Assembly: GCA_963989385.1 (NCBI GenBank)
Contig: OZ022510.1
Span: 31,625,448-31,689,447 of the forward strand
DNA length: 64,000 nt
DNA from: Ctena decussata
Lineage: Eukaryota; Mollusca; Bivalvia; Lucinida; Lucinidae
Direction: 5' to 3'
Under the pieces are notes generated by a model, which saw only the letters and a list, made by a program, of their open reading frames with translations, made no database searches and was not told the DNA's origin. This document shows positions 1 to 11,826 of the stretch, piece by piece. The stretch's first letter is position 1. Each line of letters starts with the position of its first letter. The translations under genes and the position numbers were made by a program.

Positions 1-1332
1 CACAGACTAAAATTAAGACGAAAAGACGCCATAACTTAAAAGGTAAATGGATAGGTATCCAGGGGTAAAGAAAATTGGAGAATTGCTTTCCCATTCACCA
101 GAAAAGAAAATCTAAGGAAAAAAACAAATCAAAGAAAAAAAACGGAAAAAAAGAAAACATCAAACAACAACAACAAAAAAAAAAGAAAAGAAAAAAGGAA
201 ACATCAAACTGTAGATATTCAGCAGCGTTCATGAACGGTTTCAAATGCTTTCGGCAAACATTAAATATCTAGACCACGTCTTCTGACTTTCAAGTGTTCT
301 GTACTTACACAGTGTAACTGTGTTCATTTGCCATTCTTGAACCCCAACCCGCATCTCTTCCGCCCGCTACTTCCATTTTTAGCTAAACGTACAACGATAG
401 GTTTTGCTGGTATTGCTATGGCTGTAATGTCAGCTTCGGTTTCCAACCATCAGGTGTCAAATTATTTACTTTTTTGTGGGTGGGGGGGGGGGGGCGTTAT
501 TTTAGGGTCATATTCCCTTAAAGGCAGGCCAGGTTATTTACTATGTTCGACAAAATAGCGTTGAGTGAGTTATGCTGTGTTGCCACAGTTCTTTATTTCT
601 TTGATTTTCGTCTCTGGAAGCCTCAAATAAAACTAATCTGATGATGTGTTTGTTGGCTCAACATATAATCATATTTACAAATTTCTCTGTGTCTCTAGAC
701 GAATTCGCTCGATAGAGGTAACATGCGAGTCATTTGATGACAGATATTTAATAACGTTGCCATCAGTTACATAATTTGAGACAGTTCTTCTGGCAACGTG
801 TTCTTTAAGTCAATAACCAGACAAAACACTCCCATTGCGTGTTTATTCTTACACTGTATTTTATGCAGTTTGCAATTTTTGTGCACTGGCTGTGAATCTC
901 TTCTGATGATAATTGAATACATCTTAACGAGAAAGGACTTAAAAATGAATAATCCCAACTAAACTTTCCACTGCTTATTTGACGCAATTTGACTGGTCAA
1001 GCGTGTAGAGAAAACGGCGTTTGTACTTCGATAAATCCCCTGAACCAGAAACCGGGAACTACTTGACTATTTTCTTTGTGGCAGTTTCTAAAGTACTCGG
1101 TAAAGCAGACAATTTTAAGACACAAATGCCCGTCTTGGAATTATAAAAATAAATGAACTTTATCATTGTGGAGTTATGGACGAGTTAACGCCGCCAAAAT
1201 CATTTACAAATTTAGTATAAACTTTTTCAGTTTGTGAGTGATTCGCCGGCGTTTGCACATCGATAAAATTCACAAAAATGAAATTCATTCCTATAATGAA
1301 TACTCTTTCTAGAGAGGCACATGCTGGCTATT
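1..1332. other. No recognised gene; purine-rich and G-run tracts
   Basis: I see no gene here. Positions about 97-205 are an almost pure A/G tract rich in AAAGAAAA and CAACAA, which creates a spurious lysine-rich ORF. A run of 13 G sits at 482-494. The remainder is unremarkable AT-rich sequence. Confidence 0.6.
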
Positions 1333-2253
1333 TAAAGGTCAATTACGAAGAAATTGTATAAATGCTTAATTTTGAAGCCAAGTGATAGTGGACACAGAGA
1401 GGATTATAATGCTACAAACGGCATAGAAAAATTCCTATCCGTTTAAAAGTTATGCCAGTTTAAAAATCCCATGGCTGTTTTTTCCTACATGACTTATCTC
1501 CCTTACGTTTTTAAAGTATTTCTAACCACAATGCACTATTCTGTGATGTCATTGATGATTTTATTTTTTTTTAATGAATTTTAAACTAATTAACAACCTT
1601 TTATACAAAGAGTAAATGATTGTTATCTTACAGTTTTGATTATTTTAATCTTTGTTTATTAGCTGGGTAATTTATTGGGAATGTTCATCCTCAAATTTAA
1701 ATTTTATTCAAAATTTAAATTAATTAAAATAAAAAATAAAAACAGATTTTAAAACAGTTTCTTTTACTTCAATACACAAAAGTCATTGTCAGAGACGTAA
1801 TTAACAGATCTAAAACTACTATGTTCAATTATATATACTGATAAGCATGTAAATTGAAATTTAACAAATTTTAATTAAATATTTATATTTGAAAATTTAA
1901 CTGCTTAAATTGCAAATATAAGCAATATTTTGAACTTGGGCAGTTGTTATTAGTGTCACCAATAATACACTACAATTTTTTTACCATTTTAGAATGTTCA
2001 ACAAGAAAATATTTGACAATTTAAAAATTTTAAATAAATTTAAAATTTCAGTGTTCATCGATGATGTCATCGAAGGCCTCATGAATATTAATGAGGCAGC
2101 TCAAAATGATTGTCAGATGTCATAAAATTTACAAATTCAACTCTTTATATCTTGAAAACTATTAATGATAAATTGATGCGGTTTTCGATACTCAGTTGCT
2201 TAGAGAAAACTGCTTTCATTTCTGTAATAAAAAAGCACCTCAATAATTGACCT
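1333..2253. repeat. Candidate AT-rich element with short inverted ends
   Basis: The 14-base string TTAAAGGTCAATTA near 1334 reappears as its reverse complement TAATTGACCTTTAA near 2240. Between them lies very AT-rich DNA with no ORF. The spacing of about 0.92 kb would suit a non-autonomous DNA transposon. However, the inverted ends do not extend beyond about 14 bp, I found no clear target duplication, and no second copy is present in the window. It could be chance in AT-rich DNA. Confidence 0.3.
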
Positions 2254-2456
2254 TTAAGTTTGCCTCCCTTCACGATCTGGATAATTCTCGGAGTAGACCC
2301 CTTTCTGAAAGTAGTTTATCCTCCAGGGAAGCAAACAGGAAACCACAAAAGTTGCCCACCTTTCTAAAACTATGAGAGAACATAAAAATGAAATAGTTTG
2401 CCTCCCTTTTTACAGGAGGACCACTACAGTAGAAAAGAATGTGCTTGTCAATTATC

Positions 2457-2588
2457 TGGATTCCTTTTTGGTTTAAACAATATTTATTTCAACTCATTTA
2501 CACACATAGCACATACATTAAATATACTGGAAAACAGGATCTGATAACAAGCGTTAACCACTTGTACAATCCAATGGATTCCTTTTTG
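2457..2588 (-). mobile_element. Small retroposed insertion with 14-bp target duplication
   Basis: The string TGGATTCCTTTTTG occurs at 2457-2470 and again at 2575-2588, flanking a 104-bp insert. Read on the minus strand, the insert ends with AATAAATATTGTTTAAAC, so it has a polyadenylation-like signal just before its 3' end. A long flanking duplication and a truncated body are what target-primed reverse transcription leaves. The insert at 36957-37112 shares the same GTTTAAAC end, so both may be 3' stubs of one LINE family. The parent element is not in the window. Confidence 0.6.
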
Positions 2589-2715
2589 AAAGGGGCATAC
2601 TCGTAAAGGGAAGAATAGGCCCCCAAACGATTTTTCTCCTTTTAGTTGTTTGCCAAGGATTCCGAATAAAAATAGAGGCCCCTTGCGTCAGTCTTTCACA
2701 CATACCGATTAAGTG

Positions 2716-2724
2716 TATAAATAG
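2716..2724 (+). promoter_or_regulatory. Possible TATA box
   Basis: TATAAATAG lies in a G/A-rich stretch. A start site about 30 bases downstream would fall near 2746, and the first ATG after that is at 2794, followed by a short frame that ends at a splice-donor-like GTAAAT. TATA-like strings are common in AT-rich DNA, so support comes only from this spacing. Confidence 0.25.
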
Positions 2725-2793
2725 AACTCGCACAAAAGGAGAGGGGACTTATCTTTGAACGCCTTTGTTTTGTGTCTATTTTTGATACAAGTA

Positions 2794-2841
2794 ATGCAAA
2801 ATATCGCACTTTCTGTGAATGTCGAAACAGGAACGTTTAAG
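2794..2841 (+). CDS. Candidate first coding exon, unidentified
   Basis: From the ATG at 2794 the frame reads MQNIALSVNVETGTFK (16 codons) and stops exactly at AAG|GTAAAT, a plausible phase-0 donor. If not spliced, the frame runs only 12 more codons before a stop. A TATA-like box lies 78 bases upstream of the ATG. I do not recognise the peptide and cannot point to a second exon. It may be chance. Confidence 0.2.
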
Positions 2842-3380
2842 GTAAATTATACGCATCAGAAAGAATACTGGTGCTTATAAGTTAAATATCTGACATGTCT
2901 TGAAATCAGGAAATCTCGGTTAAATCTAGCAGATTATGGCTTAAGCCTAAAAAATAATTGGCCATGAACCAGTAGAATGGGCTTAAGAATATTTACAACA
3001 TGCAATGACAAATATCAACATTGTCCATAAGTTGACCTGTTCTGACCTTTGGGCAATAGTATATTTTTATAATCTGATCTGGAATTTCTTAAATTTGAAA
3101 CCAAAATGGACATGTGCGCAAACTGATAAGTCATTGTGCAATCCCAACATGAAGGCTGGCATCTTTTTTTGCGATGCTTTGGCTGTCGTCTCAGAGAAAT
3201 ATTAGACGCAAAAATAACATGTTTCTTTCACAAATTTGATGACTGCTCAGAGTATCCTGATTGTACCTGTTTCACGAGAAAAAGGTTCTTTGCATATGTT
3301 CCATCGGGATTACTCAGATCAGCTTGTGCATCAATAATACTAATTCCACGTAACTAATCCTTCTAGATTCATACATAGTT
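2842..3380. other. No recognised feature
   Basis: The two overlapping short ORFs here (3005-3205 and 3136-3357) resemble no family I know and have no splice-like borders. I see no repeat. Confidence 0.5.
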
Positions 3381-3451
3381 GATGCGAACGAAGAAGATTG
3401 TGATCAGACTGCGCGGATGCGCAGGCTGATAAGAATATTTTTTGTTCGCAT
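3381..3451. repeat. Imperfect hairpin bounded by GATGCGAAC / GTTCGCAT
   Basis: Inverted ends GATGCGAAC and GTTCGCAT enclose a core containing TGATCAGACTGCGCGGATG, which resembles the arm of the PAL240 family. A related hairpin is at 56732-56789. This looks like a small decayed palindromic element. Confidence 0.4.
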
Positions 3452-3633
3452 ATGCCGTGAGATGACGTTTTCGCATAAAGTGTCCCTTTAAAGATGGTCC
3501 GGATTAGATTTTATTTCCAGATCGGCGTATTACAGTATGAATTATCGGTGGATCTCTTCTGAGTCTGTAAGATTTTAAACTTTATTTTGGTGCTTTTCTG
3601 CACGTTATCACTGCAAAACAAAAATGTGGTCGT

Positions 3634-3688
3634 TTGTTATCATGCAATCCAGACTTGTTTTGTTATCATGCTATCCAGACTTGTTTTT
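3634..3688. repeat. Two-unit tandem duplication, about 25 bp
   Basis: GTTATCATGCAATCCAGACT is followed directly by GTTATCATGCTATCCAGACT with the same TTGTTTT spacer. Only one base differs, which points to a recent local duplication. Confidence 0.7.
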
Positions 3689-3922
3689 CCATAACAAACA
3701 AGATTGCGTAACGCGTCCGTAAAATATGTCCCCGTACCGGATGTCAACGTATTGATATTTTTATTCCCTACTTAAATATCATGCAAAAATTCTAACCGAC
3801 CACTTTAAGTTAATTATCTTAAAGAATGACATTAGTAGATGGTATTAGAGCATATATTTTTATACTCAGTGCTTCGTTTATTTATGCAAACGTTTCAAAA
3901 TATTTGATATTAATACGATAAA

Positions 3923-4156
3923 TGAGCCGCGACACGACAAAACAAAGTGATTGTGCGCCCAGCACAAACTCAGATCAGCCTGCACATCCGCCCAGTCTGA
4001 TCAGAGTCTTCGCTGTCCGCATGGAGGAAGCTTAGACCATTAACTGCCCTTTAAGCGGTTAGCGAAGAGTCTGGTTCGACTGGGGGAATGACCAGGTTGA
4101 TCTAACTCTGCGCTGGGCGCACAACCACTTTGTTGCTTTTCTCGTGTCGCGGCTCA
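3923..4156 (+). mobile_element. PAL240 palindromic MITE, copy 1 (subfamily I)
   Basis: The family consensus reads in order: terminus TGAGCCGCGACACGA; an AACCAACAAAGTGG segment; GCGCCCAGCGCAGACTC; AGATCAGCCTGGGC; ATCCGCCCAGTCTGATCAG; AGTCTTCGCT. An asymmetric loop follows (GTCCGCATGGAGG, then GTAGCTTAGACCC, then CTACCCTTTAAGC), and then the reverse complement of the arm. Orientation is set by the loop. This copy is nearly complete, with 4 bp lost in the left arm. It is flanked by AA on both sides, as expected for a 2-bp target duplication. It has no coding capacity, so it would be mobilised in trans by an unknown transposase. Confidence 0.85.
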
Positions 4157-4416
4157 AACGCATCTGTACCTGCGACTTGTACAAATGTATTTTGTGATGC
4201 ATTAACATGTCCAGTTTATAATTTACTACAAATTCGACTCAATTATAGTTGTATGTTGATTAGATAATGAAATACGAATTTGTCCAAATTTTACCAAAAT
4301 GAAAATATGTGATTTTTAGGGGGTACTTGCATCTATCAATAATATCTATACACTATATTTTATCGTGACATACCGACTTGATTCTAAATAATACAGATGC
4401 CTATTTAAAAATGACA

Positions 4417-4654
4417 TGAGCCGCGACATGACAAAACCAACTATGTGGTTGTGCGCCCAGCGCAGACTCAGATCAACCTGGGCATCCGCCCAGTCTGATC
4501 AGAGTCTTCGCTGTCAGCATGCAGGTAGCTTAGACCCGTAGCTACACTTTAAGCGCTTAGCAAAGTGTCTGATCAGACTTGGTGGATAGCCAGGCTGATT
4601 TGACTCTGCGCTGGGCGCACAACCACATTGTTGGTTTTCTCGTGTCGCGGCTCA
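4417..4654 (+). mobile_element. PAL240 MITE, copy 2 (subfamily I)
   Basis: Full-length, 260 bp downstream of copy 1 and in the same orientation. It is flanked by CA on both sides, one of the more informative 2-bp duplications because it is not pure A/T. Left terminus reads CATGACAAAAC, right terminus TTTTCTCGTG, so the two arms carry different variants at the G/C position. Confidence 0.85.
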
Positions 4655-5030
4655 CATAATAAATTCTGAACGAAGATCCTCCGAAAGCAAGGAACCCAAC
4701 AGAGGAACGAAATTAGCAGACTCTGTTAACTGAGTCTGGTCATGTGCAGTAATGTAATATAGCAACAATACACCCATATACGAAAAATAAAAAAAAAGGT
4801 AAAAAAAAACTTGATTCATGATACAAGATGCCTTACTGGTTATATTATCGCATTAGCTGCATCGTCATTACGTCAACTCTGGATGGCGATTCAGAGCCTC
4901 GAGGTTCTTTAATGGTTAGGTGCCCTTTCTTTCGAATGCTCCATTTATTCGGAATGGAATTAGTCTTATTGACATATCAAACATGACGTTTAATTCGGAA
5001 GATTCACATACACTCTACATATTAGTTTGA
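4655..5030. other. No recognised feature
   Basis: Nothing beyond short A-runs (4785-4810). Confidence 0.5.
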
Positions 5031-5171
5031 ACAAAAAGGTACATGATTGAAGTACTTTTTCAGTATCTAGTTCAAACTAAGAACATGTTTATGATGAAAA
5101 CAAAAAGGTACATGATTGAAGTACTTTTTCAGTATCTAGTTCAAACTAAGAACATGTTTATGATGAAAATA
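5031..5171. repeat. Perfect two-unit tandem duplication, 69-bp period
   Basis: The segment starting ACATGATTGAAGTACTTTTT at 5041 recurs at 5110 essentially without change across the whole 69-bp unit. The identity implies a very recent duplication, or an assembly artefact. It generates a short repetitive ORF that is not a gene. Confidence 0.85.
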
Positions 5172-5383
5172 AAAAAATCAGTGATATTTGTTCTTAAGGC
5201 AGGTAATCTGTTGAGTTCAATTATTCTTCAATGAAAACAATCAAAAATTCGTATCATTTCTGGTATTATTTTTAAAGACAAAGAAGAAAGAAAAAAAAGT
5301 AGAAAAATAATAACAATAACGCCTTTACTTCTCTTCAACCAAGTCAACCAAACATTTTCTTGAGATAGTTAATAAAAAATATA

Positions 5384-5605
5384 CGAGCCGAGACGCGACA
5401 AAACCAAAAATGTTGGATGTACGCCCAGCGAAGCCTCAGATCAACCTGGGCATCCCCCAGTCTTATCAGAATTTTCGCTGTTCGCACGACCCTTAGCTAC
5501 CTTTTAAGCACAAAGCGAAGCTCTGTTCGGACTAGGCGCTCTCCCAGGTTGTTCTTTGCGTGGCGCACATGCCACTTTGTTGGTTGGGCCCTTGTACTGC
5601 GATCT
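5384..5605 (+). mobile_element. PAL240 MITE, copy 3 (degenerate, subfamily II-like)
   Basis: Left end CGAGCCGAGACGCGAC is recognisable, but the right terminus has decayed to TTGTACTGCGATCTGA. The loop lost the GGAGGTAGCTTAG part. The right arm carries CGCACATGCCAC, the subfamily II state. The ORF at 5417-5644 is a translation of this element. Confidence 0.7.
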
Positions 5606-8454
5606 GAATTCTTTGTGGGAATTGTTAAAACTCCAAAGCAATAGTTATAAAGTTTAACTTATATTGCATGGTTTATTTCTTTGACATTTATACTGCACCT
5701 GGTGTATTGCACGTAGTGGCACGAAATATCATATTCTGAGCAAAAACGAAAACGCTTCATTACAGAATACAGTTTGTAACTAACACAATGTTATTTTTTT
5801 GCCTGAATATAAACATTTTAGTAGCGCAAGACATTCAGCAAAAGAATGTCAATAAACTTCTGAATCTGATACTCCTCATACAATGTAACAGAGTTATCTT
5901 ACCTTATTCAATTTTAGCATATTTTGTAAATCACCAAATATGCACATGCGCAGTGGCACTTTTCTTTACTGATCCAAAGCGTTACATCCAGAGTGATAGA
6001 AAAAGCAAATAATAACTCACAATCTATTTGGATAAAACTAGGAAATTAATGCTTTATTTTCCAAATTATAAATTATCTCCCTTTGCATTAAAACTATAGC
6101 AAACTTTAATGTTCGATTATTTTTTGTTTTATTACTTTTCTAAATTAATTTTTTTCTCGTTCTTGTAGTGCAATAAGTCATGCACTTTACCTATGGTTAA
6201 TTTGGAGCAAAAGTGTCACAATATGTGAGGAAACCACAAATCAATTTCTTATGTGGATTTCCATTGTTCACGGTTTCTTATTGTGTTTTCGAAGAAATAA
6301 CGATATTTCAACACTTATTTTCAAAACCATGAAAACACATATTGATGTGTGCTTTCTCATACGATATGTTTGGTATACACGCTGTTTACCTAAGGCAAAA
6401 TAATGGCATCTGTATCATGAATTCCTTGTTAAAATCAAGTTTAAAAAGCATGTTCGACTGTTTCGTATTTGCACAGTAGAAAATCTGACCCCTGTTCACT
6501 TTGAAATGTGTTCGTTTTATCTAAAACGGCTTTTAGACCTATCCACCGGTAGCATGGCTTTACATATTCGTTTAACTTTAAAATGCGTTCTTATTCTTGA
6601 ACCGTTTTGGGTCCACAAAATAGAAAATGTGAAAACAAATCACTTGTAGCGTTTTCACTTTGTTCAGTATATATGTAAAGTTATATAAATTATGTAGAAA
6701 TTTATCACACTGACACGTATTGCATTGAACTTAGAAGGTTACAAACGCGCGAATTAAGTACAAAATACACTGAACGAAACTTATAACCGTCCATCCTATA
6801 TTTAGGTGAGTGGTTCTGCAAATAAAACTTGTTGGTCAAAAGTAGTACCTTACATACATAAAAAATCCCCTTGCCAAAGCCCTTCAAGTTATCTTATTTC
6901 AATAGGACACCTACTTCTTGCAAAGGCACAGTTCGAACAAAGGTACCCTCGTTTCGAAAACTCCCAAACTTTGCTACTAAAGAAATGACTTCAAATATCG
7001 TAGTTCTTGAAGACAAATCTTATCCTTAAGAGGTAACCAAATACCTTCAATAAGGATTAAAAAGTAATGAAAGTTTTGATGCGACCGGACTTGCCGTTAG
7101 GTCTACGCAATAACGCAAATAAATGCACTGTCGCTAGTTAAATCCCAGAATTTCAGCTGTAAGCACATAACCCAGATACAAAGTTAGCGCTGCTCTGTAG
7201 ATGTAATTATCGGCCGTACATTACTTAAATTTTTGACGATATAGCATCATTACTGTATGTCTTCGGTAACATTTCGAGGAATGGAATTCATCCCAGAAAT
7301 GCCGTTTAATTAAAATTTTGAATTTTATCAAGAAACCGGAAGTGTGCCAAATGGGTGACAATTTCCGGTTGCAATATGGACTTGCCAGGCACTATCGGAT
7401 ATGGTCTTGTATGCCAAGATCTACAAAGGCACATATATTGATTTCAACTTGATGTTTTAGACGATTTTCGAACTCTGTTTTCATTTCTCGGAAAATGCAT
7501 TTTTAAAATTGCGTACAAACTACGTCTCCTAAGAAATCTCAACATTTTTAGTGTTTATTGGTTTTAATAGACCACACTGTTCACATTCGCACTTGAATTT
7601 GCACGAAAATCTCGTTTAAGCAACATTTTTTCTCAAAAACTTGCATTTTTTGTTATTTCTTCCCAAAACTGTGCCAAAGCAACACAGATCTTTCAGACTA
7701 TCGCTAAACTAAAGTCCATAAACATGCACATGAGTTCTGATTTTATGCATTTCATACTATCGCGTTTAGACCGAATAAATGCAATTTGAAAAGTGGACGG
7801 TTATAATATTCGTTTAGTGTAGTTCATTTTTGAGTGGTCGGAAAGTCCGCGAAAAGATCAAGGTGTCAGCTGCATAATTTTGAAAAACAAAATCTCTTTT
7901 CAGAATGGGACGCAACATCATTGCTGATGTCAGTTTCTAAGACATTCTCTTAAGATCTAAGTTACTAACGTCATTATTTGCAGCCATCTGCAATGAAAAT
8001 GACTATAACTACGAGGTCAGTTATAACAACCCGCGTATTCCCGTGTTAAAACTGAGTATCTGACGGTTAAAGTATTTAATCTCTGCTGATAGAACGCGGT
8101 TCTGGTTTTAGTGCAGTTATGAAATTTGTATGTTCTTTGAACATGTTGAATTCTAATAATACAGAAAAGTAATGATAGCGCATGCATACTTCCTAGCGTG
8201 CTAATTTCAAAGATATCAGTCGAAGATATCAACCTGGCGGCGTGACGACTGTATAAAGCAAACAACGCTGCTTCGCAGACTTGTTATTTCTGTAATTGTT
8301 GGATTCTTTGAACATGTTGAAATCGATTCCCTACCGCAAACTCAATTCAGCCCTTTTCATCTGCACAGGGCCAAAATACACTTTTTGGGTATTGCGACAT
8401 GCATTTGAATTACAAAGGGTGCGTTCTTATGAGTTTGATTTTAAGGTACGAGTA
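5606..8454. other. No recognised gene or repeat
   Basis: About 2.8 kb of AT-rich DNA. The ORFs at 5788-6012, 6705-6988 and 8017-8514 have no recognisable domain. A TTTCAG-type acceptor at about 7895-7902 is followed by ATGGGACGCAACATC, which stops after 11 codons; I do not regard it as a gene. Confidence 0.5.
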
Positions 8455-9345
8455 GTTGGATATTGGATAGAAATATTGGCGGGGCATTTAAACCCCTATA
8501 CCAGCTACATTTAAATAACCCAAGGAGCCACAAAACATTTGGATAAGAAAAGAAATCACCGTTTTGTTTTCCTAAAACAAAATTTTGTATTTCTACATTA
8601 CTTTTTTTTTTACACATTTTCCGTGTATATTCATATCTCTAACATTACTTTTTTTTTTACACATTTTCCGTGTATATTCATATCTCTAGCACTTGAATGC
8701 TCTTTCATTTCTGCAACTCACATAATCTATAATCAATATAAGATAATATAAGATATTTGAAACAAACTTGTAAAAAATGTAGTTATTTCGATAATAAGTA
8801 TTTTTTTTTTACAATCTTAAGCAAGAAAATTGATTTTCATCAAAAAACAATAGCAAGAAAAATATATTATGTAATCGATGGGGCATGCTTATGCATATTA
8901 TTTCAGTAAAACTTGCATCGAATGTTACAGAATAAGACCAAAAAAAAAACAAAACAAAAAAAAAAACACTTCACCGTTTCGTTTCCTAGCAAAACAATGT
9001 TTATGTTAAAAAATATCCCCAAATAGGCAAGCTTCATTCTGCACCTGCTGCAAGCACAGCCAATCCTTGTCCTCTTATATATTACCCTTTCCGGTTCTAC
9101 CATAGAGTCATTCCTACAAAAATACTCAAATGGAATGGCAAATGTGTAGACCTTGATCAGATTGGTTTCTAAGGAGCAGTCTGATATCGGTTTTACTGTT
9201 TGTACAGGCCTATCTGCCCGAAACTTAGGATCTTTACGGTAGACCTTGTTAGTGTATGTTTCAACTGTATAAAATCATTATACTCCCCAGATGTCCGATC
9301 TCATCATGAACAATAACTCTGGGTTGTTTTAACGACAAAAACACA
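8455..9345. repeat. 0.9-kb dispersed repeat, copy A
   Basis: This block matches 49672-50475 in the same orientation. Shared landmarks in order are ATAGAAATATTGRCGGGGC, ACATTTGGATAAGAA, CGTTTTGTTTTCCTAAA, TCATATCTCTAGCAC, TCGATGGGGCATGCTTATGC, CACTTCACCGTTTCG-type sequence, TATTCCGGTTCTACCATAG-type sequence and ATCATGAACAATAACTCT. No coding capacity is apparent. Part of it (about 9035-9070) resembles the SINE head segment CACCTGCTGCAAGCAC. The class is unknown. Confidence 0.7.
8596..8690. repeat. Two-unit tandem duplication, 47-bp period
   Basis: CATTAC plus ten T, then ACACATTTTCCGTGTATATT, occurs at 8596 and at 8643. It is absent from the sister copy near 49.8 kb, so it arose after the two 0.9-kb copies separated. 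Confidence 0.75.
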
Positions 9346-10183
9346 GAGTTGTTGAGTATCCAACTACCTTAACTGCTAACTTAAAACGATGCTTATCTTT
9401 TTAAGAGAACTTTATTGCAGAATATATGCAAATTAGACGTCAGAATATAAATATTTGATGTTTTAAGAACTATCGTAATACGTCAAACAAGAATCTGAAA
9501 AGCGAAAGCCTGCCTGAAACATGACATTCATCAATCAACAAATGAAACGAAATCGACACAAGACTCAATGATAACATTACAACTGATTCAAAAGCCAAAA
9601 ACGTGAAAAAATTAAAATGATCAGTGTGCTTTATCGACACAGGCTTTTGCCTTGCATTCACTACGTATATAAAAGAAAAGATGATAAAAAAACTATTCCC
9701 TAATGCTGTAACTTTTCAGCACTTTTCCTTCCTATTCGGACAAAAATGTCGTAGCAAAGAAACTGAATCGAAATCAGGCTTCTCGAAGTCTTTTTTTTTG
9801 GCCACCAGTTTTATTAAATTTATCCCGCAGTAGGACAAGGACTCGGAGATGGCAAGATCTATTTGAGAACTTGTTATGGTGTCCAAATTTTAAGAGCAAT
9901 TTCGGTGTATCAGAAACAGAGCAAAATAACAAACGTCATTCAAGGAGATTTTTTTCCAAAGCATTAGCCTAATTGAGAGACTGCTTTTTAGAAAATCAGG
10001 AGTAGTATCATAATGACATGCCTGTCGTTAGGGCTTATCACCGCTCCAATTGTTCGTCGATATATTGGCAAAATGTCTGGAAAATTAACCAAACTGGCAT
10101 ACATGCACCTTCAAGCAGGATAATTTTGGACTAACGGTATAGAGCAATGGAAAAATGACGCCTTACGACATGTGCGAGAACAG
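9346..10183. other. No recognised feature
   Basis: Two divergent short ORFs overlap near 9624-9661, but neither shows a domain or splice-like context. Confidence 0.5.
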
Positions 10184-10268
10184 GGAAGACTCTAATCAGC
10201 CCACACAGATCAACTTGTGCATCTGCAGATGCGCAGGTTGATTTGTGTGGGCTGATCAGAGTCTTGCC
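10184..10268. repeat. 85-bp palindrome related to the PAL240 arm
   Basis: GAAGACTCTAATCAGCCCAC on the left pairs with GTGGGCTGATCAGAGTCTTG on the right around a CTGCAG centre. The AGACTC...GATCAG vocabulary is that of PAL240, but the order differs. It looks like a sister palindromic family or a rearranged relic. Confidence 0.55.
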
Positions 10269-10431
10269 TGATCAGAGCTTTCCTTGTTTACATATGAAAA
10301 ATCCATAAATTATGAAAAAAAAAAAAAAAAAGAAAAAAAAAAAGAAGACAAATGTGAAGAGTTGCTTAGGTTTATACGTTTATCTCCATGTGTTTACGGT
10401 ATTTTCACAAAGGGGAAATAATACAACTATA

Positions 10432-10640
10432 GTCAACTCTCAATATTTCGAACACTGATATTTGAAATTACCCTCTCATATCAAATAATTTAGATTGGAG
10501 ATTTGGAGATGTTTCTTATTTTCATTTGCAAGTCAACCCCAGTTATCTCAAACAACGGATATCTAAAAGTAATTTTTGGAACCTTTGAGGTATCAGTAGT
10601 TTGGGATGGACTTCGACTTTGAGATAGCGAGAGTTTACTG
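10432..10640. mobile_element. Pogo/Tigger-like MITE (degenerate)
   Basis: The left end GTCAACTCTCAATATTTCGA after TA and the right end GATAGCGAGAGTTTACTG are inverted versions of each other with several mismatches. Both resemble the element at 49047-49248 (CGAGATATCGAGTGTTGACTG). The TA target and CAGTCAA-type ends suit the pogo branch of Tc1/mariner. No transposase is present. The ORF at 10606-10884 only clips its edge. Confidence 0.5.
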
Positions 10641-11283
10641 TTTAGAGATTCCTGTTTGCTTCAATGCGTTAATGAAGCCCTTACAAAATGGGGTCTACTC
10701 TAAGGGGAGCAATTCTTTCCTTAAAGAATTAATACCCATTAAGATAGATGTAAATTTAAAATCGGAAGAGTTACATGTACTACCACTGAAGATGCACCTA
10801 CATACCTTAATCCGCAAGGATAAACAGGCTGATCTGAATTTTCTCAGTTCATTTTTTTCACAGCTCGCACATGCCATTAGATAATTTTCTCAAGTCGTTG
10901 CGAGGCACACTTGCCATGATATTTGTACGAATACGAAAAAAACCGAAACTCTCCAGGGATTATTGTGGATTAAATCCAGACCGAAACAGACGTATTATTT
11001 ATTATTTTCGTTACCGATAAAATTATGCATGGGGATAGACTGCTAATAATTGTAACAAGAAAAATCGGTAAAAAAAGAAAATCGGCGCAGATTAAATGGA
11101 AGTGTGTTTTGTTATATGTCTCTAGTTGAAGATTTGGCAATAGCTTTAATGAATAATTAAGCTATGTCGGTAAGCACCCACAATCGCAATTTTGACACTT
11201 GGTAGCGACCTCAAAATTGAGCTGTCCAATTTAGAATTCCAAAATTACCGTGGTCAATCTTGAAATTGACCTGATTTCAAAAT
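10641..11283. other. No recognised gene
   Basis: The 92-codon ORF spanning 10606-10884 begins inside the MITE and shows no known domain. I found no further repeat. Confidence 0.45.
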
Positions 11284-11395
11284 AATTATCAAAATGTTAC
11301 ACAGTTTGTTTGTTTGTGTGTATTAAACCGAAAGTAGAAATTTAAGTCAAAATAGTTATCACAGTTTGTTTGTGTGTGTTGAACCGAAAGTAGAA
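11284..11395. repeat. Two-unit tandem duplication, about 61 bp
   Basis: The string CACAGTTTGTTTG plus ACCGAAAGTAGAAA occurs twice, 61 bases apart, with small indels in the TG-rich part. Confidence 0.65.
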
Positions 11396-11708
11396 ACCGA
11401 AATTAGATATACGACGAAATAAAGAAAATTTTGAATATCTGCGTCTGTTTTCGATAACATTTCTATCGTAAATGACAAACAAGAGAAACATTTTGAATAA
11501 ATATAAGACAGAGTGCTAGTATTCACAGTGCAGTACGACGGGGAAAAAAAGAAGATTAAACATTCATTGACCTTTGATATTATTGGCTAAATTTTGACAT
11601 ACGCGTTATTTGACCAATGAAATCTTGTGAAAAGTGGAACAATATCGAAATTATACGAGGCTGCGCCTCGAAAAACACTGCGTCATAGCGATGATAAAAT
11701 TATCGGAG

Positions 11709-11826
11709 TGGCTAGTGACAGACGACTGTCAGTAGCCAATATTCGAAGAATTTGATAGTGACAGACGTCTGTCACTAGCCAGTTTTCGTTTAATTTGCTA
11801 GTGACAGACGTCTGTTTATTAGCAAA
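11709..11826. repeat. Palindromic minisatellite, cluster 1
   Basis: About 2.5 units of 45-48 bp are present. Each contains the palindrome GCTAGTGACAGACGTCTGTC with ACTAGC, joined by TTTAACG-type spacers. AGACGTCT is at each centre. Variants (GACGACTGTCAG) are shared with cluster 2 at 12917-13065, 1.1 kb away. Confidence 0.75.

Noticed and set aside
1333..2253. Matrix-attachment or origin-like function for the AT-rich block
   Set aside because: AT richness alone is not evidence. I record only the short inverted ends.
8596..8690. LTR pair suggested by a directly repeated T-run block
   Set aside because: The units are only 47 bp and adjacent, so this is a tandem duplication.
10184..10268. Reading the GATCAG-rich palindrome as a CRISPR-like or operator site
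   Set aside because: The context is eukaryotic repeat DNA, there are no regularly spaced identical repeats with unique spacers, and the vocabulary matches PAL240.
10606..10884. 92-codon ORF with a protein-like N-terminus
   Set aside because: It begins inside a MITE end, has no domain, and overlaps a minus ORF of similar quality.
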